The notes: generated from the letters alone by a model not told the origin. A stretch of DNA of 64,000 bases from Sphingopyxis sp. UBA6723 (GCF_002454115.1 NZ_DKIH01000011.1:55288-119287); one strand, 5' to 3'. Shown: positions 1-9,549, counted from the stretch's first letter. Program-made: numbers and translations.

Positions 1-84
1 GGTGGAGGGGCAGCGACGGTAGTGTCATCGCCCCTCCGTCAGCGCTTCGCGCTGCCACCTCCCCATCGCTTCGCGACAGGGAGG
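1..84. repeat. GC-rich intergenic inverted-repeat fragment
   Basis: The first 84 bases hold CCCCTCC/GGAGGGG arms and short GCTTCGCG palindromes just downstream of the aldehyde dehydrogenase stop. It looks like a REP-type intergenic element cut by the window edge. No reading frame here is convincing. Confidence 0.45.
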
Positions 85-85
85 A

Positions 86-1519
86 TCAGGTCCGCCGGAT
101 CACCAAATTCCGGATCTCGCTCATATCTTCCATGGCGAAACGTACGCCCTCGCGGCCCAGCCCCGAATCTTTAACCCCCCCATAGGGCATATTGTCGACG
201 CGGTAGCTCGACACGTCGTTGACGACGATGCCACCGACATCGAGATGATCCCAGGCCTCCAGCACCTTCTGGATGTCGCTGGTGAACAGCCCCGCCTGCA
301 ACCCGAACTTGCTGTCGTTGACCTCGGCCAGCGCGTCTTCCCATTTGGCGAATTTCGACAGCACCACAACCGGCCCAAACGCTTCTTCGACGACGACATC
401 GCTGCCCGCCGGGACATTTTCCAGCAGCGCCGCCTCGAGCATATTGCCGTCGCACCCGCCGCCCGCGAGCAGGGTCGCGCCCGCGGCGACCGCATCGTCG
501 ATCCAGCCCTTCAGTCGCTGCGCTTCCTTGACCGAAATCATCGGGCCGATGAAGGTGTCGCGATGCTTGGGATCTCCCGATTTCAAGGCCTTGACCTTCA
601 CGGTGAGCATGCCGCGGAACTTGTCGTAAATGTCCTCGTGGATAATCACGCGCTGGACATGGATGCAGCTTTGCCCCGACTGATAATAGCCGCCAAAGAT
701 GATCCGCGCGAGCGCATGGTCGAGGTCGGCGTCCTTGTCGACCACCACCGCGGCGTTGCCGCCCAGTTCGAGTACGACCTTTTTCTTGCCCGCCTTCGCC
801 TTCAGATCCCAACCCACGCCGGGTGAGCCGGTGAAGGACAGCAGTTTCAGCCGCTCGTCGGTGGTGAACAGGTCGGCCCCGGCGCGGCTGGCGGGCAGGA
901 TGCTGAACGCGCCCTCGGGCAGGATATCGCACTCCGCAAGTACCTCGCCCATGATGATTGCGCCGAGCGGGGTCAGCGACGCGGGTTTCATCACGAACGG
1001 ACAGCCGATCGCAATCGCTGGCGCGATCTTGTGCGCGGCGAGGTTGAGCGGAAAGTTGAACGGCGAGATGAAGCTGCACGGGCCGATCGGCACGCGTTTC
1101 CACATCCCCATATAGCCCTTGGCGCGCGCCGAAATGTCGAGCGGCTGGACCTCGCCATAATTGCGGGTCGCTTCCTCGGCGGCGATGCGGAAGGTGTCGA
1201 TCAGCCGGGTGACCTCGCCCTCGCTGTCGGCGATGGGCTTGCCCGCCTCGACGCACAGCGCATAGGCCAGCTCGTCGAACCGCTCCTGAAAGCGCTTCAC
1301 GCAGTGCAGCAGCACGTCGCGCTTTTCGAAACTTGCCAGCCGCGCCATCGGTTCGGCGGCGCGGACGGCACCCGCGATCGCTTCGTCGATCACATCGGGG
1401 GTCGCCAGCGCGGTGCGGAACGCGACCTCACCGGTAAACTTGTCGGTCACCTCCAGATCGGTGTTCGGCTGCACCGCCTTGTTGTTGAGGTAGAGCGGAT
1501 AGACGTCCTTGAGTTTCAT
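86..1519 (-). CDS. Aldehyde dehydrogenase family protein
   Basis: Oxidises an aldehyde to the acid with NAD(P)+ in the cytosol; substrate not identifiable. The 477 residues are the usual ALDH length. Visible family signatures are the catalytic cysteine in SGQSC, the general-base glutamate in LELGG, the cofactor-site asparagine in SPFNFPLN, and EEAFGPV plus MPYGGVKDSG near the C terminus. The ATG at 1519 (MKLKDVYPLYLN) was preferred over upstream codons because those fall inside the GC-rich repeat at 1532-1626. The HAD gene lies upstream on the same strand, separated by that repeat. The general look is of the NP-GAPDH/lactaldehyde/sulfoacetaldehyde-like ALDH group, which is a guess. Confidence 0.93.
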   Translation of the reverse strand: MKLKDVYPLYLNNKAVQPNTDLEVTDKFTGEVAFRTALATPDVIDEAIAGAVRAAEPMARLASFEKRDVLLHCVKRFQERFDELAYALCVEAGKPIADSEGEVTRLIDTFRIAAEEATRNYGEVQPLDISARAKGYMGMWKRVPIGPCSFISPFNFPLNLAAHKIAPAIAIGCPFVMKPASLTPLGAIIMGEVLAECDILPEGAFSILPASRAGADLFTTDERLKLLSFTGSPGVGWDLKAKAGKKKVVLELGGNAAVVVDKDADLDHALARIIFGGYYQSGQSCIHVQRVIIHEDIYDKFRGMLTVKVKALKSGDPKHRDTFIGPMISVKEAQRLKGWIDDAVAAGATLLAGGGCDGNMLEAALLENVPAGSDVVVEEAFGPVVVLSKFAKWEDALAEVNDSKFGLQAGLFTSDIQKVLEAWDHLDVGGIVVNDVSSYRVDNMPYGGVKDSGLGREGVRFAMEDMSEIRNLVIRRT

Positions 1520-1531
1520 TCGGCTTCTCCA

Positions 1532-1626
1532 CCCCTCCCCTTCAGGGGAGGGGCCGGGGGTGGGGTGTCGAGGCATGGAGCAAGGCCGATAGGCCCCACC
1601 CCAACCCCTCCCCTGAAGGGGAGGGG
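1532..1626. repeat. Intergenic inverted repeat (CCCCTCCCCTTCAGGGGAGG family)
   Basis: Two copies of a CCCCTCCCCTTCAGGGGAGG-type palindrome flank a short spacer, and the GGGGTGGGG/CCCCACCCC inner parts also pair. It lies between the aldehyde dehydrogenase and HAD genes and would form a strong long hairpin. It is REP/BIME-like and non-coding. Confidence 0.75.
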
Positions 1627-1630
1627 CTAA

Positions 1631-2350
1631 CTACTTCCGCGCCCGCCAATCAACAACCGACCACCCCATCTGCGGCGCCAGTTTCTTCAACCCCCGCGAC
1701 GGCGTTGTCGCGACCGCTTCGTCGGCAAAGCGCAGCATCGGGTGGTCGGACACATGGTCCGAATAGGCGCGGATATGCGCGGCATCGCGGGTGATCGCGT
1801 TCGCCGCCATCCAGCCGTCAATGCGCGCGAACTTCGCGTCACCATAACAATTGTCGCCCGACAGCCGCGCGTGGATATGGTCGGCGCCGTCGGGCTCGTC
1901 GAGCTGCGTCGCCAGCACATCGTCGATGCCCAGCCGCTTGGCGATCGCGTCGACATACAGATGGAACGATGCGGTCGCGAGCACCAGCCGGTAGCCCGCT
2001 TCACGGTCGGCAGCGATCTGTTCGAGCGCGGCGGGATGCAGCCCACGCGCCACCACTTTATCAGCATAGCTTTCGGCCAACGGCGCAATTTCGGCGCGGG
2101 CAAAGCGCTGACCGACCAGCAGCCGCAGGTTGATCGCCTTCAACCGCGACCGGTCGATCAGACGAAGCGCATAGGCAACTCCCGCCAGCCCGACGAGCGG
2201 CAATAGCAGCAGACGCCATTGCTGCCGCCGCCGCGCAACATGGATCAAGAACCCGCTGTAAGTCCCTGATCGGGTTATCGTCCGGTCCATGTCATACATC
2301 GCCACGCGATGCGCATAGTCGGGCGGCGGGGCGATCGGCGGTGTTTCCAT
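1631..2350 (-). CDS. HAD-IB family phosphatase (phosphoserine phosphatase-like)
   Basis: Predicted phosphomonoesterase of the haloacid dehalogenase superfamily, subfamily IB. Motif I is DMDRT (nucleophile Asp20, acid/base Asp22), motif II is the serine in LATAS, and the C-terminal metal motif is SDHVSDHP. The 239 residues fit HAD-IB members. A hydrophobic stretch near residues 45-62 belongs to the cap region and may touch membrane. Start at ATG 2350; Met18 is a possible alternative. Substrate unknown; serB-like family members act on phosphoserine or lipid phosphates, but nothing here decides. Confidence 0.85.
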   Translation of the reverse strand: METPPIAPPPDYAHRVAMYDMDRTITRSGTYSGFLIHVARRRQQWRLLLLPLVGLAGVAYALRLIDRSRLKAINLRLLVGQRFARAEIAPLAESYADKVVARGLHPAALEQIAADREAGYRLVLATASFHLYVDAIAKRLGIDDVLATQLDEPDGADHIHARLSGDNCYGDAKFARIDGWMAANAITRDAAHIRAYSDHVSDHPMLRFADEAVATTPSRGLKKLAPQMGWSVVDWRARK

Positions 2351-2439
2351 CCCCCGATCATAGAAGCGCGCCGCGTCCGGGCCAAGGGGGCGGGATTAAC
2401 TTGCCGTGGTCGGGCAAATAAGACAATGTCCTCCGCACG

Positions 2440-3546
2440 ATGGTGGCCAGAGCGGATTTCGAACAGAGCGAGGGTGCGGGTGGCACCGACATCCGCTTCA
2501 CCGGTCGGCTGACGCTGGCCCGGCTCGGCGATTTGCCGACGCGGCTCGACGCGCTCGGCCCGATCGCGACGCTCGACCTGTCGGCGCTCGAACGGATCGA
2601 CACCGTTGGCGCGTGGATCGTGACCCGCACCGTCAAGGAACATGGCGCCAAAGTCATCGGCGCCAGCCCCGAAGCGCAGCGGCTGCTCGATGCGCTGGCC
2701 AGCGACAAGAGCGAATATCGCGTCCACCGCGACCGCCGCCCGCCGCTCACCCGTATGCTCGAACAGGTCGGCACCGCCAGCGTCGGCGTGTGGAACGAAC
2801 TGCTTGGCATTGTCGGCTTTTTTGGCGCGATGATCATGGCGCTCGGTACGCAGCTGCGCGCGCGGCGGCGGCTGCGCTGGCACGCGATTGTGACCCGGTT
2901 CCAGACCGTGGGCCTCGATGCGCTGCCGATCATCGGCCTGATGACCTTCCTGATCGGCATTGTGGTCGCGCAGCAAGGCGCAGTGCAGTTGCGCCAGTTC
3001 GGCCTCGAAGTATTCACCGTCAACCTGGTCGGCCGCGCGTCGATTCGCGAGCTAGGCCTGCTGATGACCGCGATCATGGTCGCGGGCCGCTCGGGTTCGG
3101 CGTTTGCGGCGCAGATCGGCACGATGAAGCTGACCGAAGAAATCGACGCGATGCGCACGATCGGCGTCTCGCCGATGGAAGCAATTGTATTGCCGCGTGT
3201 TGCCGCCGCGACGATCCTGATGCCGCTGCTCGGCTTTTACGCCAGCATTTGCGCGATCATCGGCGGCGGGGTGTTCTGCTGGATCGGGCTCGACATTCCG
3301 CCCGTCACCTATGTCCAGCTGCTGCGCGACATTATCCCGATGACCGATTTCTGGGCGATGCTGATCAAGGCACCGGTGTTCGGCATATTGATCGGCGTGA
3401 CCGGCTGTTACGAAGGCATGCAGGTGCGCCAGAATGCCGAGGAAGTGGGCAAACGCACCACCTCGGCCGTTGTCGCCGCGATCTTCTTGGTCATCGTGCT
3501 CGACGCGATGTTCGCCGTCTTCTTCTCGTCGATCGGATGGAATTGA
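2440..3546 (+). CDS. mlaE: MlaE-type ABC transporter permease with N-terminal STAS domain
   Basis: Inner-membrane permease of an MCE/Mla-type lipid transporter, thought in this family to move phospholipids between inner and outer membranes. Residues about 15-100 form a STAS-like domain (TLDLSALERIDTVGA), followed by an MlaE domain with about five to six membrane segments and the conserved RELGLLMTAIMVAGRSGSAFAAQIG stretch (residues about 205-230). The 368 residues are longer than E. coli MlaE because the STAS unit, a separate protein (MlaB) in E. coli, is fused here. It shares one base with the ATPase gene, so the two are translationally coupled. Confidence 0.93.
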   Translation: MVARADFEQSEGAGGTDIRFTGRLTLARLGDLPTRLDALGPIATLDLSALERIDTVGAWIVTRTVKEHGAKVIGASPEAQRLLDALASDKSEYRVHRDRRPPLTRMLEQVGTASVGVWNELLGIVGFFGAMIMALGTQLRARRRLRWHAIVTRFQTVGLDALPIIGLMTFLIGIVVAQQGAVQLRQFGLEVFTVNLVGRASIRELGLLMTAIMVAGRSGSAFAAQIGTMKLTEEIDAMRTIGVSPMEAIVLPRVAAATILMPLLGFYASICAIIGGGVFCWIGLDIPPVTYVQLLRDIIPMTDFWAMLIKAPVFGILIGVTGCYEGMQVRQNAEEVGKRTTSAVVAAIFLVIVLDAMFAVFFSSIGWN

Positions 3547-4400
3547 TGAGCGACGCACTCGACGATCAGGTTGCCGAAGAGCTTGCCGCCGCCGACGCGG
3601 TGCGGCCCGAAGAGTTTGAACATGCGATCTGCATCCGCGGCCTCGTCAACCAATTCGGCGACACCATCATTCACGACCATCTCGACCTCGACGTGCGGTC
3701 GGGCGAAATCCTCGGCGTCGTCGGCGGTTCGGGCACCGGCAAATCGGTGCTCATGCGTTCGATCATCGGCCTGCAGACCCCGACGTCGGGCGAGATCGAG
3801 GTGTATGGCAAGACGCTCGACACCATCTCCGACGAAGAAGAGTCGCGCGATCTCCGCCGCCGCTGGGGCGTGATGTTCCAGGGCGGAGCCTTGTTTTCGA
3901 CGCTGAGCGTCGCCGAAAACATCCAGGTGCCGCTGCGCGAATTTTATCCGCGCACCGACCAGAAATTGCTCGACGAGATCGCCGCGTACAAGGTCGCGAT
4001 GGTCGGCCTGCCCCCCGATGCCGGGCCGAAATATCCCGCCGAGCTGTCGGGCGGCATGGTCAAGCGCGCGGGCCTCGCGCGCTCGCTGGCGCTCGATCCC
4101 GCGCTGCTGTTTCTCGACGAGCCGACCGCGGGGCTCGATCCGATCGGCGCCGCCAAGTTCGACGAGCTCATCCGCGAGCTGGCCGACACCATGGGGCTCA
4201 CCGTTTTCCTGATCACCCACGATCTCGACTCGCTCTACGCCACCTGCGACCGCGTTGCGGTGCTCGCCGAAAAGAAGGTGATCGCGGTCGGCACCATCCC
4301 GGAACTGCTTGCCACCGAGCATCCGTGGATACAGGATTATTTCAACGGACCGCGAGGCCGCGCTGCGGCAAGCGGGAACCAAACCGCGAAGCGGCGATAG
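3546..4400 (+). CDS. mlaF: MlaF-type ABC transporter ATP-binding protein
   Basis: Cytoplasmic ATPase driving the MlaE permease. Walker A is GGSGTGKS (residues 60-68), the signature is LSGGMVKR, and Walker B is LLFLDEPTAGLDP, with the H-loop in LITHDLDS. The 284 residues are normal. The ATG at 3546 overlaps the permease stop in TGATG; an in-frame ATG at 3537 would add three residues. The mlaD gene starts nine bases after the stop, so mlaE-mlaF-mlaD-lipoprotein is one operon. Confidence 0.95.
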   Translation: MSDALDDQVAEELAAADAVRPEEFEHAICIRGLVNQFGDTIIHDHLDLDVRSGEILGVVGGSGTGKSVLMRSIIGLQTPTSGEIEVYGKTLDTISDEEESRDLRRRWGVMFQGGALFSTLSVAENIQVPLREFYPRTDQKLLDEIAAYKVAMVGLPPDAGPKYPAELSGGMVKRAGLARSLALDPALLFLDEPTAGLDPIGAAKFDELIRELADTMGLTVFLITHDLDSLYATCDRVAVLAEKKVIAVGTIPELLATEHPWIQDYFNGPRGRAAASGNQTAKRR

Positions 4401-4409
4401 GAAAAGCTG

Positions 4410-5351
4410 ATGGAAACTCGCTCAAACAACGTCCTCGTCGGCGCTTTCGTCCTGTTCTTTACCGCGGCGCTCGCCTTTTTCATCGTCTGGCTGGCCAATG
4501 ACAGCGGCGGGGAGAAGCGGGAATATGACGTTTTCTTCAAGCAATCGGTGGATGGGCTGAACAAGGGGTCGGCGGTGCAATTCTCCGGCGTACCCGCCGG
4601 GCAGGTGCGCGAAATCGCGCTCTGGCCCGATGACCCGCAGTTTGTCCGCGTCCGCATAGAGGTGAACGAGGGCGTCCCCGTACTGCAAGGCACGACTGCG
4701 GCGATTGAGGGCGTCGGCTTTACCGGCGTCTCGCAGATTTCGCTCGATGGCGCGGTCAAGGACGCGCCGCCGATTACCGACAAGGGACCGGCGGGCAAGC
4801 CGGTCATCCCGACCCGCGTCGGCGGGCTCGGCGAACTGCTGAACACCGCGCCGCAGCTCCTCCAGCGCCTGTCGACCCTGACCGAACGATTGGCCGAGCT
4901 GGCCGACGATGAAAATCAGGCGAGCATGCGCGGCATTTTGAACAATGTCGAAGCCTCGACCGCGATCCTGGCGCGCAACGGCCCCGCCATCGAACGCGCG
5001 CTTGCCGACACGCGCATCGCGATCCAGCAGACCGGGGTCGCCGCCGAACAGATCGGCAATCTCGCCGCCGCAACACAGGGGACGATTGACCGCAATGTCG
5101 ATCCCGCGATGCGGAACCTGCGCGATACGCTGGCCTCGGCGAATGAATCGATGAAAACGCTGGAGGGCGCGATCGCTGACGCGCGGCCCGGCCTGCAAAC
5201 CTTCAGCCAGACGACGATCCCCGAAGCCAATGCGCTGATCCGCGATCTGCGCCGCACCTCGGCCTCGCTGTCCAGCCTGACCGACAAGCTCGACCAGCAA
5301 GGCGCCGGCGCCGTGCTGGGCGGCAGCAAGCTGCCCGATTACAAGAAATGA
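4410..5351 (+). CDS. mlaD: MlaD/MCE-domain lipid-binding protein
   Basis: Periplasmic substrate-binding component anchored in the inner membrane. One membrane helix (residues 9-29) is followed by an MCE domain (about 37-118, with GLNKGSAVQFSGVPAGQV), and the rest is a long alpha-helical part rich in Ala, Leu and Gln (about 140-300) that probably forms a coiled needle or tunnel. At 313 residues it is longer than E. coli MlaD (183) and closer to the extended MCE proteins of alphaproteobacteria. It overlaps or abuts the lipoprotein gene. Confidence 0.92.
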   Translation: METRSNNVLVGAFVLFFTAALAFFIVWLANDSGGEKREYDVFFKQSVDGLNKGSAVQFSGVPAGQVREIALWPDDPQFVRVRIEVNEGVPVLQGTTAAIEGVGFTGVSQISLDGAVKDAPPITDKGPAGKPVIPTRVGGLGELLNTAPQLLQRLSTLTERLAELADDENQASMRGILNNVEASTAILARNGPAIERALADTRIAIQQTGVAAEQIGNLAAATQGTIDRNVDPAMRNLRDTLASANESMKTLEGAIADARPGLQTFSQTTIPEANALIRDLRRTSASLSSLTDKLDQQGAGAVLGGSKLPDYKK

Positions 5352-5359
5352 GGACGATC

Positions 5360-5959
5360 ATGATCCGCCATCTCCGCACCCCGCTGCTCGTCGCTGTCGC
5401 CGCCGTCTCGCTGTCGGCGTGCGTCGGTCTGGGCGGCAAGACCCCGCCCTTCCTGCTGACGCTTGACGCCGCCGCCGCACCATCAGCGGGCGCAGCGCGC
5501 ACCGCCGCCGACGCCTCGACGCTGACGATCCTGATCCCGACTGCACCGCAGAAACTGCGCACCACGCGCATCCCGGTTCAGCAGGACAATAGCAGCGTCA
5601 CCTACGTCAAGGACGCGCAATGGGTCGAAGCGCCGCAGCGCCTGTTCCAGCGGCTGGTGTCCGAAACCGTCTCCGCCAGCACATCGCGCGTCGTGCTCGA
5701 CGAGGGCCAATATCTGACCGCGCCCGGCGAACAGCTCGCGGGCCAGCTGATGGAATTCGGCGTCGATGCGCGGACCGGCGAAGCCGTCGTCGTCTATCAG
5801 GCGATGTTAGTATCCGCGGGCGGCAAGACCGTTAGCCAGCGCCGCTTCGAAGCGCGCGAGGCCATCGGCGGCGAGGTCGAGGCGAAGCTGGTCGGCGAAG
5901 CGCTGACGCGCGCGGCGAACAAGGTGGCGGGTGACGTTACGGGTTGGTTGGGAGGCTGA
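5360..5959 (+). CDS. PqiC/YmbA-like ABC-type transport auxiliary lipoprotein
   Basis: Outer-membrane lipoprotein of the DUF330 (PqiC-like) family that accompanies MCE transporters. The lipobox is LSAC at residues 17-20. Start chosen at ATG 5360 because GAGGA lies five bases upstream; an ATG at 5348 overlapping the mlaD stop (ATGA) would add four residues. Fourth and last gene of the mla-like operon. There is no MlaC-type periplasmic shuttle here, so this lipoprotein may bridge the MCE protein to the outer membrane, which is inference. Confidence 0.87.
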   Translation: MIRHLRTPLLVAVAAVSLSACVGLGGKTPPFLLTLDAAAAPSAGAARTAADASTLTILIPTAPQKLRTTRIPVQQDNSSVTYVKDAQWVEAPQRLFQRLVSETVSASTSRVVLDEGQYLTAPGEQLAGQLMEFGVDARTGEAVVVYQAMLVSAGGKTVSQRRFEAREAIGGEVEAKLVGEALTRAANKVAGDVTGWLGG

Positions 5960-6010
5960 GCGCTGCGCTTTAAATGGCCGGTAGCGGTCAGAAGCTGTAG
6001 TAATTTACAT

Positions 6011-6102
6011 CGTCATCCCGGACTTGATCCGGGATCCATGCGCCCTTTCATCAGCGGGCGGTGAATGGCCTCATGGACCCCGGATCAAGTCCGGGGTGAC
6101 GA
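6011..6102. repeat. Intergenic inverted repeat, family A (GTCATCCCGGACTTGATCC)
   Basis: Left arm CGTCATCCCGGACTTGATCC pairs with right arm GGATCAAGTCCGGGGTGACG around a loop of about 45 bases. A near-identical element occurs at 22609-22700 and a relative at 59410-59483. It fills most of the gap after the mla-like operon and may act as a terminator or mRNA-stabilising hairpin. Confidence 0.8.
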
Positions 6103-6209
6103 ATCCATGAGGGCCGCTCACGGCCCCATAGCCGTAGTCGGGCATGCTTGGTTGACTGCCTGCCTTAACTGGCAACTTTCGGCTCGGCGGGCGTCCCGAG
6201 GATTAAAAA

Positions 6210-6845
6210 ATGCATGTATTCTGCAATCTTGAAGATACTGACGACGGCCTGCCGCCCTTGTGCGACATGACTTTTGAGGTGGTCGAAAAATCGTTTGATG
6301 AGGGAACATCCACTTGGCGGTTAACCCTGCGTGCCCGTGCTACTCCATATGAGCCCGTCGGCTTTGCTGTCGACATCCCGATGATCGGTTGGAAAGAGCA
6401 AATCGATGGCGAAGAAGATGACGCCTTCCATAGCTTCTGGGGGCCGGTGACCCTCAGAACATTGGGTCATGAAAGCGACAGGCTGTTGGCTCTTTTGGCT
6501 GACTATTACGGGATTCCATCATCATCGAACAAACGCCTTGGCTGGCCATTTAAGCCTTTCCAATCTCGCGACAGCCTGTTGAGCAAGGGATGGATTTTTC
6601 CTCAAAGGGTCAACTGCCTCGGTGTAGGCATCCAATCAGACCCTACGCTCATTGCTGACCATCCGGTGCATTTGAAACTATTCTTCGATGATGGGGAGGA
6701 AGATGGTCACTACGCCGAAGTTTTCTTGGATGTCGATTTGCCTCAGGGACTTTGCGGCTTGAACGAAAAAGATGAGGAATACAGGCCAGCCTTAATTCAT
6801 TGGCTGTCTTTGCCGGGAATCGTCAATGCCAACCCGCATAGCTGA
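6210..6845 (+). CDS. Hypothetical protein, orphan of lower GC content
   Basis: Not recognised. The 211 residues are acidic, with no signal peptide or membrane segment; acidic patches occur at IDGEEDD and DDGEEDGHY. Codon use (TTG, TTA, ATT and CTT rich) and GC are clearly lower than in the flanking genes, which suggests recent acquisition. The size, acidity and isolation recall contact-dependent or polymorphic-toxin immunity proteins, but no toxin gene is next to it and that idea is unsupported. The last 17 bases around its stop (AACCCGCATAGCTGAGC, 6831-6847) also occur at the end of the DUF1244 gene (55918-55934). Confidence 0.65.
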   Translation: MHVFCNLEDTDDGLPPLCDMTFEVVEKSFDEGTSTWRLTLRARATPYEPVGFAVDIPMIGWKEQIDGEEDDAFHSFWGPVTLRTLGHESDRLLALLADYYGIPSSSNKRLGWPFKPFQSRDSLLSKGWIFPQRVNCLGVGIQSDPTLIADHPVHLKLFFDDGEEDGHYAEVFLDVDLPQGLCGLNEKDEEYRPALIHWLSLPGIVNANPHS

Positions 6846-6905
6846 GCGGGGCCCCATTTTGTGCGGTAGCAGCCATTCAACTCCCCACCCCAGCGCAGCC
6901 CTTGC

Positions 6906-9503
6906 CTACCCCAGCAAACTCTTGCTCGCCTGCTCGGTGACATCGCGCGACAGCCCCGGCTGCGCCAATATCCGCTCCAGCTCGGCCTTCATCATCGCGG
7001 CGCGTGCATCGTCGAAGCGTTTCCAGCGGCCGAGCGGGGGAATCATCCGCGCCGATGTTTGCGGGTTTTTGGGGTCGAGCGCGATCACCAGATCGGCGAT
7101 CAGCCGGTATCCCGCGCCATCGGCCTGATGAAACGCCGCCTGATTGCCCGACAGCGCGCCGTAGAGCGACCGCACCCGGTTGGGGTTGGCCAAGGTGAAG
7201 TCGGCGTGCTGCGCCAGTTCCTTCACCGCATCGACCGTATCGGCACGCAGCGACCACGCCTGCACCTGAAACCATTTGTCGAGCACGAGCGGATTGTCGC
7301 GGTAACGCTGGTAGAAGATGTCGAGCGCCGCGACGCGCTCGTCGCTGTCGCCATGCGCCAGCGTCGCCAGCGCCGCTTGCCGCTCGGTCATGCCGTCGGC
7401 GTCGGAGAAAATCCGGAACGCCAGCGCCGGCACCTCGTCCATCGCCGTCGCCGCCAAATAGGCCAAGGCTACACCGCGCAGGCGGCGGCCGCCCTTGGCC
7501 TTGCGCGACAGGTCGGTCGCGGCCGGTGCCTTACTATCCAGGATCGCGCGCCACTGGTTTTCCAGCGCGGTGCCGATCGCGGCCTGCAACGTCAGCCGTT
7601 CGCGGCGGATCGCGTCGGGATCGACCGTCACCATCTGGTCGCCGACAAAGGCTTCGCTCGGCAGCAGCACCGCCCCGGCGACGAACGCAGGGTCGGTCGC
7701 TGCGCCCGCCAGCGTCTGGCCGATCGCATCGATCACCGCCTGTTGGCCCCGCGCCCCACCCGACACCGCGGCAACCAGCGTGTCGAGCATCAGTTGCTGC
7801 AAAGCTTCGTAGCGCGCAAACGGATCGTCGTCGTTCGCGGCGAGCCACGCCAGTTCGCCGTCTTCGCGCGCGAAATCGACGATGACCGGTGCCGAAAAGC
7901 CACGATTGAGCGACAGCATCGGGCGGCTGTCCCCAGCGCCCAGCGGCACCGCCATATCGGCACTGTCGAGCAGCACCAGTTGCTCGGCCGCGGCGTCACC
8001 GCCGTCGCGGTCGAACGCCTTGATCCGCAGCGGGATGAGCATGGGCTGCTTGTCGGGCTGACCCGGGGTTGCCGGAACGCTTTGCGCCAGGTGCAGGGTG
8101 CGTTCCCCCGTCGCCGCATCGGTGTCGATCCGCGCGGTGACCCGCGGCGTCCCGGCCTGGCTGTACCACAAGCGGAATTGCGTCAAATCAATCCCAGCCC
8201 CCTCCTCTATCGCCCGGACAAAATCCTCACACGTCGCGGCCTCGCCATCGTGGCGATCGAAATAGAGGTCGGTGCCTTTGCGGAAGCGTTCGGCGCCGAC
8301 CATCGTCGCCATCATGCGGATGATCTCGGCGCCCTTGTTATAGATGGTGGCGGTGTAGAAGTTCGAGATTTCCTGAAAGCTGTCGGGACGGATCGGATGC
8401 GCGAGCGGCCCCGCATCCTCGGGGAATTGCGCCGCGCGGAGCAGACGAACATCCTCGATCCGTTTGACCGCGGGCGACCCCATATCGGCCGAAAAACATT
8501 GGTCGCGATAAACGGTGAAGCCTTCTTTCAGCGACAGCTGGAACCAGTCGCGGCAGGTGACGCGGTTGCCCGACCAGTTGTGGAAATATTCATGCGCGAC
8601 GACGCCCTCGACCCCGTCATAATCGACGTCGGTCGCGGTGTCGGGATCGGCCAGGATGTAGCGGGTGTTGAAGATGTTCAGCCCCTTGTTCTCCATCGCC
8701 CCCATGTTGAAATCGCTGACCGCGACGATGTTGAACAGATCGAGGTCATATTCGCGGCCATAGACGCGCTCGTCCCACGCCATGCTGTCCTTCAGCGCCT
8801 GCATCGCGTGGCCCGTGCGATCGAGATCGCCGTCGCGAACCCATATGCCGAGTTCGACCTTGCGCCCCGACATGGTCGTGAAGCTGTCGCGGTTGACCAC
8901 CAGATCGCCCGCGACAAGCGCGAACAAATAGCTCGGCTTCGGCCAGGGATCTTCCCACAGCGCCCAGTGATTGCCCCCCGCGCCGTCGCCCTTGGCGATA
9001 CAGTTGCCATTCGACAGCAGGATCGGGAACGCCGCCTTGTCGCCCTCCATCCGCACCTTGTACCGGCTGAGCACATCGGGGCGGTCGGGGTGAAAGGTGA
9101 TGCGGCGGAACCCCTCGGCCTCGCACTGGGTGCAGAGCATGCCGTTCGACGCATAGAGCCCCATCAACTGGGTGTTCGCCGCGGGGTGGATCAGCGTGTC
9201 GATCTCGACCGTCGCCGAAGTGCGCTCGCCCAAATCGACGATCAGGTCGGCGCCGTCCATGCGCCAATCGTTCCACACTTCACCATCGACACGCACCGCC
9301 GCCGGGGTCAGCCCATCGCCGCGCAGCACCAAGGGGACAGCCGTATCCGTCTGGCGCACGACCGACAGCGCCGCGGCGACGCGCGTCGCTTCGACCGCCA
9401 AGGCGAAATCGAGCGCGACGTCGGGCACCTGCCAGTCGGGCGGGCGATAATCGCCGCGGTGGATGGTGACGGGAATGGCGGGGGTGGAAGAGGCGTCGGT
9501 CAT
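6906..9503 (-). CDS. pepN: Aminopeptidase N (M1 family)
   Basis: Zinc aminopeptidase releasing N-terminal residues from peptides in the cytosol. The 865 residues match the E. coli PepN type (870). The exopeptidase motif GAMENKG and zinc motif HEYFHNW (about residues 300-308), with the downstream glutamate ligand in LKEGFTVYRDQ, are all present; a C-terminal helical domain follows. No signal peptide. Start ATG 9503. It is transcribed divergently from the neighbouring SDR-like gene, with a 46-base gap that must hold both promoters. Confidence 0.96.
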   Translation of the reverse strand: MTDASSTPAIPVTIHRGDYRPPDWQVPDVALDFALAVEATRVAAALSVVRQTDTAVPLVLRGDGLTPAAVRVDGEVWNDWRMDGADLIVDLGERTSATVEIDTLIHPAANTQLMGLYASNGMLCTQCEAEGFRRITFHPDRPDVLSRYKVRMEGDKAAFPILLSNGNCIAKGDGAGGNHWALWEDPWPKPSYLFALVAGDLVVNRDSFTTMSGRKVELGIWVRDGDLDRTGHAMQALKDSMAWDERVYGREYDLDLFNIVAVSDFNMGAMENKGLNIFNTRYILADPDTATDVDYDGVEGVVAHEYFHNWSGNRVTCRDWFQLSLKEGFTVYRDQCFSADMGSPAVKRIEDVRLLRAAQFPEDAGPLAHPIRPDSFQEISNFYTATIYNKGAEIIRMMATMVGAERFRKGTDLYFDRHDGEAATCEDFVRAIEEGAGIDLTQFRLWYSQAGTPRVTARIDTDAATGERTLHLAQSVPATPGQPDKQPMLIPLRIKAFDRDGGDAAAEQLVLLDSADMAVPLGAGDSRPMLSLNRGFSAPVIVDFAREDGELAWLAANDDDPFARYEALQQLMLDTLVAAVSGGARGQQAVIDAIGQTLAGAATDPAFVAGAVLLPSEAFVGDQMVTVDPDAIRRERLTLQAAIGTALENQWRAILDSKAPAATDLSRKAKGGRRLRGVALAYLAATAMDEVPALAFRIFSDADGMTERQAALATLAHGDSDERVAALDIFYQRYRDNPLVLDKWFQVQAWSLRADTVDAVKELAQHADFTLANPNRVRSLYGALSGNQAAFHQADGAGYRLIADLVIALDPKNPQTSARMIPPLGRWKRFDDARAAMMKAELERILAQPGLSRDVTEQASKSLLG

Positions 9504-9549
9504 GTTTCGGGTCTAGGCGCGGGGCGCGAGCCGCGCAATAAGGCGGACG

